From Heyndrickxia acidiproducens DSM 23148 (GTDB taxonomy: Bacteria > Bacillota > Bacilli > Bacillales > Bacillaceae_C), in the NCBI RefSeq assembly GCF_000374345.1, contig NZ_KB893982.1, positions 1 through 64,000 on the forward strand: a stretch of 64,000 nucleotides of DNA, in the 5' to 3' direction. The notes beneath the pieces were generated by a model, which ran no database searches, was not told where the DNA came from, and worked only from the letters and a program-made list of their open reading frames with translations. Of this stretch, positions 9,151 to 21,121 are shown piece by piece; position 1 is the stretch's first letter; every line of letters begins with the position of its first letter. Position numbers and translations under genes: made by a program.

Positions 9151-10170
9151 TTACAAAGCAACAATCCTACGTTTTTTTTTGCCTGACATGGCCAAATGTT
9201 TAAAATGCGATATTTTATCCAGGTCCGCATTCCCGCCGCTGACAACGATGCCGATATGTTTGCCCAGTACACCCGGCTTCCCGCTCAGCACAGCAGCAAA
9301 GGCAGCAGCCCCGGCACCTTCAACGAACATTTTCTCGCGTTCAAGCATATAAATAATCGCCGTGGCGATCTCTTCATCACTGACTGTCACCACATCATCA
9401 ACATACTGATTGATGAGCGGAAAAGTCAGCTGCCCCGTTTCTTTCACAAGGATGCCGTCTGCAATCCCGGATACATGTGCAAGCCGCCCGCTGCTGATGC
9501 CTTTATACCGGTTATAAACAACAGGCGCCCCTTCAGACTGCACCCCGACCACTTTTATTTTCGGGTCGAAATGTTTAATCAAACAGGCCATGCCGGCAAT
9601 TAAGCCGCCCCCGCCGACTGGAACTACAACCGTGTCCAAATCGGAACACTGCTGGATCATTTCGAGTGCAATGGTACCCTGGCCCGCCATTACTTCATAA
9701 TCGTCAAAAGGGTGAATAAATGCTGCCCCGCTGATTTGCTGGTCAAGCACTGCAGCCTCATACGATTCCTGAAAAGATTCTCCTGTCAGTACGACTTCCG
9801 CACCGTATGCTTTTGTAGCCAGCACTTTGGCAAGCGGCGTTTTTTTCGGCATATAGATCTTGGCTTTGATCCCGAGCTTCGTAGCCGAGAACGCCACCCC
9901 TTGTGCATGATTGCCTGCAGAGGCTGCGATGACGCCGTTTTTCCTGGCTGCATTTGGCAGGTTGGTCAGCTTATTCAGCGCCCCTCTGATTTTAAAAGAC
10001 CCGGTCCGCTGCAGATTTTCCATTTTAAAATAAAGCTTTGCCCCTGCCATTTCATTAAATGTCTTCGATTCGTTTAAAGGCGTCCGGTGGATCACCGGCA
10101 GTAAATTTTCAAATGCTTCTATAACATCCTTTGTTCGCAAGGAATCCCCATTTTTCGTCACACTCCTCAT
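9151..10170 (-). CDS. ilvA: Threonine ammonia-lyase, short form
   Basis: The enzyme converts threonine to 2-oxobutyrate and ammonia, the entry to isoleucine. PLP fold-type II features are present: lysine in TGSFKIRGA, the SAGNHAQG loop and the glycine loop VPVGGGGLIAG. At 339 residues it lacks the roughly 80-residue C-terminal regulatory domain found in the 422-residue B. subtilis IlvA, so it looks like the catabolic TdcB type by length. Its ATG overlaps the leuD stop (ATGA), and it ends the operon, which argues for a biosynthetic role. Feedback inhibition by isoleucine through an ACT-like domain is not expected. Confidence 0.9.
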   Translation of the reverse strand: MRSVTKNGDSLRTKDVIEAFENLLPVIHRTPLNESKTFNEMAGAKLYFKMENLQRTGSFKIRGALNKLTNLPNAARKNGVIAASAGNHAQGVAFSATKLGIKAKIYMPKKTPLAKVLATKAYGAEVVLTGESFQESYEAAVLDQQISGAAFIHPFDDYEVMAGQGTIALEMIQQCSDLDTVVVPVGGGGLIAGMACLIKHFDPKIKVVGVQSEGAPVVYNRYKGISSGRLAHVSGIADGILVKETGQLTFPLINQYVDDVVTVSDEEIATAIIYMLEREKMFVEGAGAAAFAAVLSGKPGVLGKHIGIVVSGGNADLDKISHFKHLAMSGKKKRRIVAL

Positions 10171-10748
10171 TGGACAGACTGTTCATATTTTGAAATTTCT
10201 TCTTCGAGCATTAAAGTCAGGCCGATTTCATCCAGCCCGTTTAGCAGCATATGTTTTGGATACGGATCAATGTCAAATGAAAATTCAGCATTTCCGTTTG
10301 AAACGGTCTGTTTTTCTAAATCAACCGTTACATAAAGGGAGTCCGCTTCTGCCTCTTTCAACAGTGCTGCAACATTTTCTTCAGGCAGTTCAATCGTTAA
10401 AATCCCGTTTTTCAAACAGTTATTGTGAAAAATATCGGCAAAGCTGGGAGCGATAATCACTTTAAACCCGTAATCCTGCAAAGCCCAGGGCGCATGTTCG
10501 CGCGAAGAACCGCAGCCGAAATTTTCTCCGGCGACAAGAATCGAAGCGCCTGCGTATTTCGGGTCATTTAAAGGAAAATCAGCCCGCTTCTGCCCGTTAT
10601 TGTCGAAGCGCCAGTGATAAAACAGGCATTCCCCAAAACCCTGTCTTTCAATTCTTTTTAAAAATTGCTTTGGGATGATCTGGTCAGTATCCACATTCTT
10701 TCTGTTTAAAGGAAAAACAAGTCCTGTCAAAGTTTTAAATGGCTCCAT
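10167..10748 (-). CDS. leuD: 3-isopropylmalate dehydratase small subunit
   Basis: The small, swivelling subunit works with LeuC to isomerise 2- to 3-isopropylmalate. In 193 residues it shows the family pattern with NVDTDQIIPKQFL near the N-terminus and FGCGSSREHAPWAL in the middle. ATG 10748 has AAGGAGG 11 bases upstream; an in-frame TTG seven codons earlier overlaps that site and was rejected. It lies 34 bases after leuC and overlaps ilvA by four bases. Confidence 0.95.
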   Translation of the reverse strand: MEPFKTLTGLVFPLNRKNVDTDQIIPKQFLKRIERQGFGECLFYHWRFDNNGQKRADFPLNDPKYAGASILVAGENFGCGSSREHAPWALQDYGFKVIIAPSFADIFHNNCLKNGILTIELPEENVAALLKEAEADSLYVTVDLEKQTVSNGNAEFSFDIDPYPKHMLLNGLDEIGLTLMLEEEISKYEQSVQ

Positions 10749-10782
10749 CCTATCTATCGCCTCCTTCAAAAGCGGAACTTTT

Positions 10783-12198
10783 TTATCCGGCTGATACGGT
10801 TTGATCCAGTTTTCTTACATCAACAAATTTGCCGTAAACGGCGGCGGCTGCAGCCATGACCGGGCTGACAAGATGGGTTCTGGCGCCGTTGCCCTGCCTG
10901 CCTTCAAAATTGCGGTTTGAAGTGGAGGCGCATCTTTCCCCTGCCGGCACTACATCGTCATTCATGGCAAGGCACATGCTGCAGCCGGATTCCCGCCATT
11001 CAAAACCGGCTTCCGTAAAGATTTTATCCAAGCCTTCTTCTTCCGCCTGGGCTTTGACGCTTTGCGAACCGGGCACAACCAGGGCGCGCACCCTTTCACG
11101 GACATGCCTGCCTTTCACCACTTCAGCTGCTGCCCTCAAGTCTGCAATCCGCGAGTTCGTGCAGGAACCGATAAAGACATGCTGAACAGGAATGTCGGTA
11201 ATTTTCATCCCGGGTTCCAGCCCCATATAGCGCAAAGCTTTCTCAACTGCCTGGCGTTCGCCCGCATCTGCAATCAGAGCCGGATCAGGCAATGTTTCAT
11301 TCACCGGCAGGCACATGGATGGGTTGGTCCCCCATGTAACTTGCGGCTCAATTTCACTTGCATCCATTTCAAGCGTACGGTCATACACCGCCCCTTCATC
11401 CGAAGCAAGCGAAAGCCATTCCGCAGCTTTTGCTTCAAAATCTTCTTTCGGCGCATATTTTCTGCCTTTTAAAAATGATATCGTGGTTTCATCCGGGCTG
11501 ATCAGGCCTGCCCTTGCGCCCGCTTCAATCGACATATTGCAGACGGTCATCCTTTCTTCCATCGACAGGCCGCGGATAGCATCTCCCGTGTATTCGACAA
11601 TATAGCCGGTACCGACGCCAATCCCGAATTTTGCAATCACTGCCAGGATTAAATCTTTTGCCGTGACCCCGGCGCCAAGTTTTCCGTTTATCTTGATTTG
11701 CATTGATTTCGGCCGCTTTTGCCACAGCGTCTGCGTTGCTAAGACATGTTCGACTTCACTCGTGCCAATGCCGAATGCCAGTGCCCCGAATGCCCCGTGT
11801 GTTGAGGTGTGGCTGTCGCCGCAGACAATCGTTTTCCCGGGCTGGGTTAAGCCGAGTTCAGGGCCGATGACATGGACAATGCCTTGGTCGGGATGGCGGA
11901 TGCCTGCAAGCGGAACTCCGAATTCTTTACAGTTTTTTTCCAATGTTGACATCTGTTTTTTAGATATCGGATCTTTTGAGATTCTCTGCTTTGTCGTGGC
12001 GACATTATGGTCAACTGTCGCAAACGTTAAATCCGGCCTTCTCACTTTCCGGCCGTTCATCCGCAACCCTTCAAACGCCTGCGGAGAAGTCACTTCATGT
12101 ACAAGATGAAGGTCAATATACAGCAAATCGGGTTTTCCCGCTTCCCGGTGGACTAAATGGCGGTTCCAAATTTTATCAATGATCGTTTGTGGTGCCAT
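10783..12198 (-). CDS. leuC: 3-isopropylmalate dehydratase large subunit
   Basis: This aconitase-family [4Fe-4S] subunit of isopropylmalate isomerase has 471 residues. Cluster cysteines are visible in FIGSCTNSR and in [10 protein letters not shown]. The N-terminal DGSDTM extension readable from an upstream GTG was rejected in favour of ATG 12198, six bases after GGGAGTG. It sits between leuB (66-base gap) and leuD, and nothing is unusual in length or motifs. Confidence 0.96.
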   Translation of the reverse strand: MAPQTIIDKIWNRHLVHREAGKPDLLYIDLHLVHEVTSPQAFEGLRMNGRKVRRPDLTFATVDHNVATTKQRISKDPISKKQMSTLEKNCKEFGVPLAGIRHPDQGIVHVIGPELGLTQPGKTIVCGDSHTSTHGAFGALAFGIGTSEVEHVLATQTLWQKRPKSMQIKINGKLGAGVTAKDLILAVIAKFGIGVGTGYIVEYTGDAIRGLSMEERMTVCNMSIEAGARAGLISPDETTISFLKGRKYAPKEDFEAKAAEWLSLASDEGAVYDRTLEMDASEIEPQVTWGTNPSMCLPVNETLPDPALIADAGERQAVEKALRYMGLEPGMKITDIPVQHVFIGSCTNSRIADLRAAAEVVKGRHVRERVRALVVPGSQSVKAQAEEEGLDKIFTEAGFEWRESGCSMCLAMNDDVVPAGERCASTSNRNFEGRQGNGARTHLVSPVMAAAAAVYGKFVDVRKLDQTVSAG

Positions 12199-12264
12199 CG
12201 TATCACTCCCATCCACATTCTTTGATTACACTTTATGCAAAAATACCATTCTATTTGGTTCGCA

Positions 12265-13362
12265 TTAAACATGCAGGCTTTTGGCATGGTTTTCTTTCAA
12301 ATGATCAATAATTTTATCCGCGAGTTCATTTGTGCTGACAATTTTTCCATCCGGCACTTTTAGATCCCCTGTGCAATATCCGGCAGCAAGCACAGCATCC
12401 ACCGCTTTTTCAACTGCTGCCGCTTCTTTTTCAAGCCCGAAAGAATAACGCAGCATCATTGCGGTTGACAGGATCATGCCGAGCGGGTTGGCTTTGCCCT
12501 GGCCTGCAATATCAGGGGCGGATCCGTGCACCGGTTCATACATGCCGAACCGGTCCGCGCGCAAACTGGCTGAAGGAAGCATGCCGAGGCTGCCCGTAAT
12601 CATAGAGGCCTCATCGCTCAAAATATCCCCAAAAAGATTTTCCGTGACGATCACATCAAATTGCCCCGGCCTCGCGATCAGCTGCATCGCCGTTGCGTCA
12701 ACCAGCATATGTTCCACTTCCACATCAGGATAACGGGATGCGGTTTTATCAACTATCTCGCGCCACATCCTGCTTGATTCGAGGACATTGGCTTTATCGA
12801 CAGAAGTTAACTTTCCTCTGCGGATCTGTGCAAGCTGAAAGGCTTTCTCTACAATCCTTTCGATTTCAGTTTTGGAGTATTGCAGGGTGTCCACAACCGA
12901 TTCTTTTTCCGGCCCGCGCCGTTCACTCGGTTGCCCGAAATATAAGCCGCCGGTCAATTCCCTTACAATCAGCAAATCAACTTTATCGATCACTTCAGGT
13001 TTTAATGGTGCTGCTGGCAACAATGGGCGATATGCCTTTACCGGCCTCAAGTTTGCAAACAATCCCATTGCTTTGCGGAGCCCGAGCAGCCCTTTTTCCG
13101 GCCGGAGCCGGGCGGGGTTATGGTCCCATTTCGGGCCGCCCACTGCACCGAGAAGGATCGCGTCACTTTCGCGGCACAGTTTGAGTGTTTCCTCTGGAAG
13201 CGGCGAGCCCGTTTCGTCAATCGCCGCGCCGCCGAGCAGCCCCTTTGTAAATCCTGCTTCATGGTTAAAACAAGCGCATACTGTTTTCAATACGCGGACG
13301 GATGCATCCATTACTTCCGGCCCGATGCCGTCTCCCGGCAGAACAGCAAGCTTCATCTTCAT
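12265..13362 (-). CDS. leuB: 3-isopropylmalate dehydrogenase
   Basis: LeuB oxidatively decarboxylates 3-isopropylmalate with NAD. The 365-residue protein has the expected VLPGDGIGPEV start, the isopropylmalate loop GGPKWDHNPARLRPEKGLL, the RELTGGLYFG arginine segment and the metal-binding DEASMITGSLGMLPSASL region. The start has GGAGGAGGG upstream, and the gene begins 21 bases after leuA. Confidence 0.96.
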   Translation of the reverse strand: MKMKLAVLPGDGIGPEVMDASVRVLKTVCACFNHEAGFTKGLLGGAAIDETGSPLPEETLKLCRESDAILLGAVGGPKWDHNPARLRPEKGLLGLRKAMGLFANLRPVKAYRPLLPAAPLKPEVIDKVDLLIVRELTGGLYFGQPSERRGPEKESVVDTLQYSKTEIERIVEKAFQLAQIRRGKLTSVDKANVLESSRMWREIVDKTASRYPDVEVEHMLVDATAMQLIARPGQFDVIVTENLFGDILSDEASMITGSLGMLPSASLRADRFGMYEPVHGSAPDIAGQGKANPLGMILSTAMMLRYSFGLEKEAAAVEKAVDAVLAAGYCTGDLKVPDGKIVSTNELADKIIDHLKENHAKSLHV

Positions 13363-13383
13363 TCGGATCCCTCCTCCTGTTGC

Positions 13384-15964
<2,581 letters not shown>

Positions 15965-15968
15965 TTAT

Positions 15969-16490
15969 TTATTTTAGTAAAGAATATGATGTCAGGTCGG
16001 TCACTTGTTTTTGAGAGCCCCGTAAGAAGGCAGTCAGACCGGTCCTCACCATTTCTTTAATCCCATAAGGTTTTAACAGATCCACCAATGCTTCGACTTT
16101 ATCACTGTCGCCGGTGACCTGGATGGTGACACTTTCACGGCTGACATCAATAATTGATGCCCGGAAAGGTTCGACCAATCCGCCAATTTCGCTCCTTGTC
16201 TGCGCGGTGCTTAATACTTTAATTAATGCCAGCTCCCGCGAAACAATTGCCTGGTCGGTCACATCCTGGACTTTTATGACATCAATCAATTTATTCAGCT
16301 GCTTGGTTAACTGCTCGGCTTGGCGGTCGTCTTCCACATTGACGACAATGGTCATTCTTGAGATGCCTTCCGTTTCTGTGCGCCCGACCGTAATACTGTC
16401 GATATTAAACTGGCGCTTTGCCAAAACACCTGTAATCTTGTTCAAGACGCCGCTTTGGTTCAAAACAGTAGCTACGACAATTCTTTTCAT
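15969..16490 (-). CDS. ilvH: Acetolactate synthase small (regulatory) subunit
   Basis: The 173-residue regulatory subunit stimulates IlvB and confers valine feedback. It has an N-terminal ACT domain ([20 protein letters not shown]) and the C-terminal ALS_ss_C domain. Its ATG overlaps the ilvB stop by four bases, as is common for this pair. Confidence 0.94.
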   Translation of the reverse strand: MKRIVVATVLNQSGVLNKITGVLAKRQFNIDSITVGRTETEGISRMTIVVNVEDDRQAEQLTKQLNKLIDVIKVQDVTDQAIVSRELALIKVLSTAQTRSEIGGLVEPFRASIIDVSRESVTIQVTGDSDKVEALVDLLKPYGIKEMVRTGLTAFLRGSQKQVTDLTSYSLLK

Positions 16491-18202
16491 GGCTTCACCC
16501 CTATCATTTCGTGCAGCCCCTTGCCCGGCGCGACCATCGGATTCACTTTTTCCAGCCTTTTCACCCGGCAGTCGATCAAGACCGGCTCATCATCCTGCAC
16601 CACGGTTTGCAGCGTTTGTTCAAGCTCTTCGTTATTCAGCACGCGGATGCCTCTGATGCCGTAACTTTCGGCTAATTTTACAAAGTCAGGCTGGACGGTA
16701 ATCGTTGAAGAAGAATACCTTTCATTGTAAAAAGACTCCTGCCATTGGCGCACCATGCCGAGATACTGGTTGTTGACAATGATAATTTTCAACGGCAGAT
16801 TCAGTTCTTTCACAACGGCAAGTTCCTGTAAGGTCATTTGAAAACCGCCGTCGCCGACAATCGCTACGACTTGCCGCCCGGGACAGGCAATCTGTGCGCC
16901 GATCGCTGCCGGGAACCCGAAGCCCATCGTGCCAAGGCCGCCTGATGTGATCCAGCTGTTTGGTTTTTCAAAACCGTAAAATTGTGCCGCCCACATTTGA
17001 TGCTGCCCGACATCTGTCGCAACAATGGCTTCCCCGTTTGTATAATGGTGGATTCTTTTGATCACATGCTGCGGGGAAAGTTCTTCCCCCTCTTGTTCAT
17101 ACCAAAGCGGATAAGCTTCTGCGTTGGCTTTTACATGTTTGACCCATTCATCGGTTCCATTGTTTTTCAGATCTTCAGCGCAGATTTTTAGCAGCGCTTC
17201 TTTTGCATCGGACACAATCGGAATATCTGTTTTCACATTTTTTCCGATTTCGGCCGGATCAATATCAATATGGACCACCTTTGCCTGCGGGGCGAAATAT
17301 TCCAGGTTGCCGGTAAGCCGGTCATCAAACCTTGCCCCGATATTAATCAGCAGATCGCTTTCGCAAATCGCCATATTTGCCGCATAGGATCCATGCATGC
17401 CGCCCATACCGAGGAATAACGGATGGCTGCATGGAAAACTGCCCAGCCCGAGTAAAGTATTGACGACCGGAATTTGGCACTTTTCTGCAAACTCCCGCAA
17501 TAAATCAGAAGCATTGGCATGCAGGATGCCCGCCCCTGCCAGAATCACCGGTTTACGAGCGTAAGAGACTGCCTCTAACAGCTTCTTGATTTGCAGCGGA
17601 TTCGGTTTAAAATTCGGCTGATATCCGGGCAGGTGCACCTCGGCATCTGTTGGAATTTCAATGGTTGCCCTCTGGATATCTTTTGGAATATCGATCACAA
17701 CCGGACCCGGCCTGCCGGAGACTGCAATATGGAAAGCTTCTTTCACGATGCGCGGCAAATCCTTTAAGTCCCGCACCTGATAGTTATGTTTCGTAATCGG
17801 CGCCGTCATCCCGATCACATCCGCTTCCTGGAAAGCGTCAGAACCAATGACAGAACTGGCTACCTGGCCGGTGAAGATAACAAGCGGCAGGGAATCCATC
17901 ATCGCATCTGCAATTCCCGTGATTAAATTGGTCGCACCCGGTCCTGATGTGGCAATAACCACACCCGGTTTCCCTGTTACCCGTGCATAACCTTCCGCCG
18001 CATGGATAGCACCCTGTTCATGGCGGGTCAGGACATGCCGGACCGATTTGTCATATAATGCATCATAAATGGGGAGAACTGCACCGCCCGGATAACCGAA
18101 CAAGACTTTTACCCCTTCATTGGCAATTAACCGGACAAGTGCGTCTGCCCCGCTGCATGCAGCTGTTTTCACATTCCCATCCATCCTTGCTTTCGCGCAC
18201 AC
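16487..18202 (-). CDS. ilvB: Acetolactate synthase large (catalytic) subunit
   Basis: This ThDP- and FAD-dependent enzyme condenses pyruvate with pyruvate or 2-oxobutyrate. The 571 residues show the catalytic glutamate segment [15 protein letters not shown], the central FAD-binding domain, and the ThDP motif [12 protein letters not shown] with the downstream NN pair. The GTG start lies seven bases after GAGGAGG; the first seven residues precede the conserved part. It is the first gene after the T-box, so it and the seven genes following are under that control. Confidence 0.95.
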   Translation of the reverse strand: MCAKARMDGNVKTAACSGADALVRLIANEGVKVLFGYPGGAVLPIYDALYDKSVRHVLTRHEQGAIHAAEGYARVTGKPGVVIATSGPGATNLITGIADAMMDSLPLVIFTGQVASSVIGSDAFQEADVIGMTAPITKHNYQVRDLKDLPRIVKEAFHIAVSGRPGPVVIDIPKDIQRATIEIPTDAEVHLPGYQPNFKPNPLQIKKLLEAVSYARKPVILAGAGILHANASDLLREFAEKCQIPVVNTLLGLGSFPCSHPLFLGMGGMHGSYAANMAICESDLLINIGARFDDRLTGNLEYFAPQAKVVHIDIDPAEIGKNVKTDIPIVSDAKEALLKICAEDLKNNGTDEWVKHVKANAEAYPLWYEQEGEELSPQHVIKRIHHYTNGEAIVATDVGQHQMWAAQFYGFEKPNSWITSGGLGTMGFGFPAAIGAQIACPGRQVVAIVGDGGFQMTLQELAVVKELNLPLKIIIVNNQYLGMVRQWQESFYNERYSSSTITVQPDFVKLAESYGIRGIRVLNNEELEQTLQTVVQDDEPVLIDCRVKRLEKVNPMVAPGKGLHEMIGVKP

Positions 18203-18339
18203 AATCTAACCTCCTCGTCGACATGTGCAGGCGCCGGCGTCTTGGCACCTGCCAAAATTAGAAATGACCAATCAATGATCATGCTGGGGCCGCCCCTATC
18301 TTTACCAGGGGGAGCACCACTGGCTGATTCCTGTATTCC

Positions 18340-18637
18340 AATAAAAAATGCCTTTTATCCTTGAAAACGGCAAATGAAAGTTTACCGGTTTTGCAGGGAT
18401 GAAAAGGCATCTTTTCACGGTACCACCCAACTTCGCGGCGTTTTCACAAACACCGCCTCATGCAGCTTCCAAACTTGGATGCTGCTTTTTTGTAACGAGT
18501 CAGCTGCAACAAGCTGCTGACTCGGCAGACCCTAGTTGGCAACAACGCCGTTCAGGCCCGCACTCGGGGGAGATGTCGTGATTAGGGGTATTATCGGTTT
18601 TCCAGCATCCCCGACTCTCTATCAATACCGGTTCTAA
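18340..18637 (-). promoter_or_regulatory. T-box riboswitch between ilvD and ilvB, Ile or Leu specifier
   Basis: The minus strand shows Stem I (AGAGAGTCGGG), the T-box motif GGGTGGTACCGTG (18428 to 18416) and a terminator built from ATGCCTTTTCATCC (18410 to 18397) and GGATAAAAGGCAT followed by Ts (18360 to 18340). Alignment of the specifier loop with the other T-boxes gives ATC (Ile, 18574-18572). A CTC (Leu, 18572-18570) overlaps it by one base, and B. subtilis uses Leu here. The leader begins directly after the ilvD stop, and I see no convincing promoter of its own. Confidence 0.88.
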
Positions 18638-20338
18638 TCACTTTGTCCCCGTCAACGTTTTTTTCGCTGATCCAATTTTCATAACTCCGCCTGTATTGGC
18701 AGAGGTCACCAATGCGGCATATCTTGCTAAATAACCACTTGTAATTTTCGGTTCCGGCTCCTGCCAATTTTCTTTTCTGCGCCTGAGCACGTCATCCGGT
18801 ACAAGCAATTCAATCCTGCGGTTTACTAAATCAATGGAGATCCGGTCGCCGTTTTCTATAAAAGCAATCGGCCCGCCTTCTGCTGCTTCCGGTGAAATAT
18901 GGCCGACACATATCCCCCGGGTCGCACCGGAAAATCTGCCATCTGTAATCAAGGCAACTGTTTTGCCTAAGCCGCGCCCCATAATGGATGAGGTCGGCGC
19001 GAGCATCTCCGGCATGCCCGGTCCTCCCTTCGGCCCCTCGTAACGAATGACAACGACATGGCCTTCATGGACCAGCCCGCTGTCAATCCCGGCCTGCGCC
19101 TCTTCCTGCGACTCAAAAACAATGGCTTCGCCGGTAAAGGTTTTGATGGAAGGATCTACTGCCCCGACCTTGATCACCCCGCCATTTGGAGCCAAATTGC
19201 CATTTAAAATCGACAGGCCGCCAACCGGGCTGTATGGTTGATCTTTCGGGCGAATGACTTGCGGATTTTTAATCTCAGCATGTTTTATATTTTCATAGAC
19301 GGTTTTGCCGGTAATTGTCAGGCGCTCCGGATGTACAGCCCCCCTTACCTTGCATAATTCATGGATGATCGCGCTGATGCCGCCAGCCAGGTGGACATCA
19401 TGCATCGAATAATCCGATGCCGGCATGATCTTTGCCAAATAGGGAACGCGTTTTGCCACTTCATTGATGCGGCCTAAATCATACTCAATACCGGCTTCAT
19501 GTGCGATTGCCAATGTATGTAACACCGTATTTGTCGACCCGCCCATTGCCATATCGAGCGCAAAGGCGTCATCGATTGCATCTCTTGTCACAATATCACG
19601 CGGGCGGATGTCCTTTTTAATACAGTTCATTAAGTATTGGACGGCCTCACGGATAATGCGGTGCCGGTCTTCTGATGTGGCCACGATGGTTGCATTCCCA
19701 GGCGGAGTAAGTCCGAGCATTTCCATTAATGAGTTCATGGAATTTGCTGTGAACATTCCGGAGCACGATCCGCAAGTAGGACAGGCACTCGTTTCCAGCA
19801 TTTTCAATTCTTCGTAGCTCATCTTTCCTGATTTATGGGCGCCGACACCTTCAAAAACTGATGTCAGGGAAAGCTGTTTGCCATCCGGCGCTTTTCCCGC
19901 TTCCATTGGGCCGCCTGAGACAAACACAGCCGGAACATTTGTCCTGACTGCCGCCATCAACATGCCGGGCGTGATCTTATCACAGTTTGGAATATAAAAT
20001 ACCCCGTCAAACCAGTGTGCATTGATGACCGTCTCTGCACTGTCCGCAATGAGTTCACGGCTCGGCAGCGAATAGCGCATCCCGATATGGCCCATCGCAA
20101 TGCCATCATCCACGCCGATTGTGTTAAATTCAAAAGGTACACCGCCTGCTTCCCTGATCGCCTCTTTTACAACTTCAGCAAACTTATTTAAGTGTTTATG
20201 GCCTGGAATAATATCAATATAAGAATTGCAGACACCAATAAACGGTTTGTCAAAGTCTTCAGTTTTCAGTCCGGCAGCATACAATAAACTGCGGTGCGGG
20301 GCGCGGTCAATCCCTTTTTTGATCATGTCACTTCGCAT
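18638..20338 (-). CDS. ilvD: Dihydroxy-acid dehydratase
   Basis: IlvD dehydrates the dihydroxy acids to 2-oxoisovalerate and 2-oxo-3-methylvalerate. The 566-residue protein has iron-sulfur cysteines in [10 protein letters not shown] and in [15 protein letters not shown], and the family's C-terminal GRFSGATRG segment. ATG 20338 is seven bases after GGGAG; an upstream in-frame TTG was rejected. Unlike its neighbours it lies upstream of the T-box, so its own expression depends on the promoter at 20446-20474 and, I infer, CcpA. Confidence 0.95.
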   Translation of the reverse strand: MRSDMIKKGIDRAPHRSLLYAAGLKTEDFDKPFIGVCNSYIDIIPGHKHLNKFAEVVKEAIREAGGVPFEFNTIGVDDGIAMGHIGMRYSLPSRELIADSAETVINAHWFDGVFYIPNCDKITPGMLMAAVRTNVPAVFVSGGPMEAGKAPDGKQLSLTSVFEGVGAHKSGKMSYEELKMLETSACPTCGSCSGMFTANSMNSLMEMLGLTPPGNATIVATSEDRHRIIREAVQYLMNCIKKDIRPRDIVTRDAIDDAFALDMAMGGSTNTVLHTLAIAHEAGIEYDLGRINEVAKRVPYLAKIMPASDYSMHDVHLAGGISAIIHELCKVRGAVHPERLTITGKTVYENIKHAEIKNPQVIRPKDQPYSPVGGLSILNGNLAPNGGVIKVGAVDPSIKTFTGEAIVFESQEEAQAGIDSGLVHEGHVVVIRYEGPKGGPGMPEMLAPTSSIMGRGLGKTVALITDGRFSGATRGICVGHISPEAAEGGPIAFIENGDRISIDLVNRRIELLVPDDVLRRRKENWQEPEPKITSGYLARYAALVTSANTGGVMKIGSAKKTLTGTK

Positions 20339-20445
20339 TCCACCACTCCCATTCAATCATTTCCTGGTGTTCATCCTTCACGTTTGGCACCAAATATTTT
20401 CTTATTTGCCTTGCGTGAATTTTTTATATTCTTTAATTGTTGTCA

Positions 20446-20474
20446 ATCATACGACTTATAGGGTTTCAGGTCAA
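20446..20474 (-). promoter_or_regulatory. Sigma-A promoter of ilvD
   Basis: TTGACC (20474 to 20469) and TATGAT (20451 to 20446) are 17 bp apart on the minus strand, giving a start near 20439, about 100 bases before the ilvD start codon. Confidence 0.75.
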
Positions 20475-20519
20475 CCCTTTTTTGTCAATTTTTTTGACAG
20501 TTTTGATTTGAGCGTCTAC

Positions 20520-20534
20520 TTGGAAACGCTTCCA
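20520..20534. promoter_or_regulatory. cre (CcpA) site upstream of ilvD
   Basis: TTGGAAACGCTTCCA is a near-perfect palindrome that fits the cre consensus at every fixed position. Its centre is about 88 bases upstream of the predicted ilvD start, an upstream position typical of CcpA-activated rather than repressed promoters. CcpA activates the B. subtilis ilv-leu operon from a comparable distance. Confidence 0.7.
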
Positions 20535-20590
20535 TTACTGTTATAAACGGATTTTCATCGTTTTGAATTTTTTTATGCGCAATATATGTT

Positions 20591-20664
20591 GTTAGCCTTT
20601 CGCAGTACGATCTTCTGTTAAACGGATGTTGGCTTTTCGCAGCACGATCTTCTATAAAACGGAG
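20591..20664. repeat. Two-copy 37-bp direct repeat
   Basis: Two diverged copies, starting at 20591 and 20628, share the pattern GTTrGCyTTTCGCAGyACGATCTTCTrTwAAACGG. They lie between the ilvD and brnQ leaders. No function is evident. Confidence 0.6.
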
Positions 20665-20760
20665 CCGGGATTAAATTTGGCATCTATAGAAGAAAATGAA
20701 GCAGCCTTCCATCAGCGGGGACTTCTTTTATCATTCTTGCTAAAAAGTTTAAAAATGATA

Positions 20761-20789
20761 TTGACACAAAAAATATTCAGTGATAAGCT
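20761..20789 (+). promoter_or_regulatory. Promoter of the brnQ leader
   Basis: A perfect TTGACA (20761-20766) is followed after 17 bp by TAAGCT (20784-20789), a weak -10, just upstream of the T-box Stem I. Confidence 0.6.
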
Positions 20790-20795
20790 TATTTT

Positions 20796-21078
20796 CAAAT
20801 AATACGAACCAATACTTTTCAAAATCAATGACGAGAAGAGTAGGCCAGGGAACTTGTCCCCCAGAGAGTTGGTGTTTTGCTGAAAGCCAATGTTCAAGCC
20901 CTTTCCGAAGATCACCTCTGAGATGCAAAGCTGAAACGATAGTAGGCTTTGACGGATTGTCCACCGTTAGAAGGAACACGTATGATGGTACGTTGACTGG
21001 AGTGCTGCAGTTTTTATCTGCAGAATTAGGGTGGTAACGCGAGCAAACTCGTCCCTTTATTTGGGGGCGGGTTTTTTA
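20796..21078 (+). promoter_or_regulatory. T-box riboswitch, isoleucine specifier, before brnQ
   Basis: The leader has Stem I with AGAGAGTTGG, a specifier loop reading ATC (20911-20913) followed by ACCTCTGAG, the T-box motif AGGGTGGTAACGCG (21028-21041) and a terminator (ACTCGTCCC paired with GGGGCGGGT, then Ts). An Ile codon fits control of a branched-chain amino acid transporter. Confidence 0.9.
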
Positions 21079-21121
21079 TTTTTCTATTATTTTATTTTTC
21101 ATCATAAAGGAGCAGACAGAT

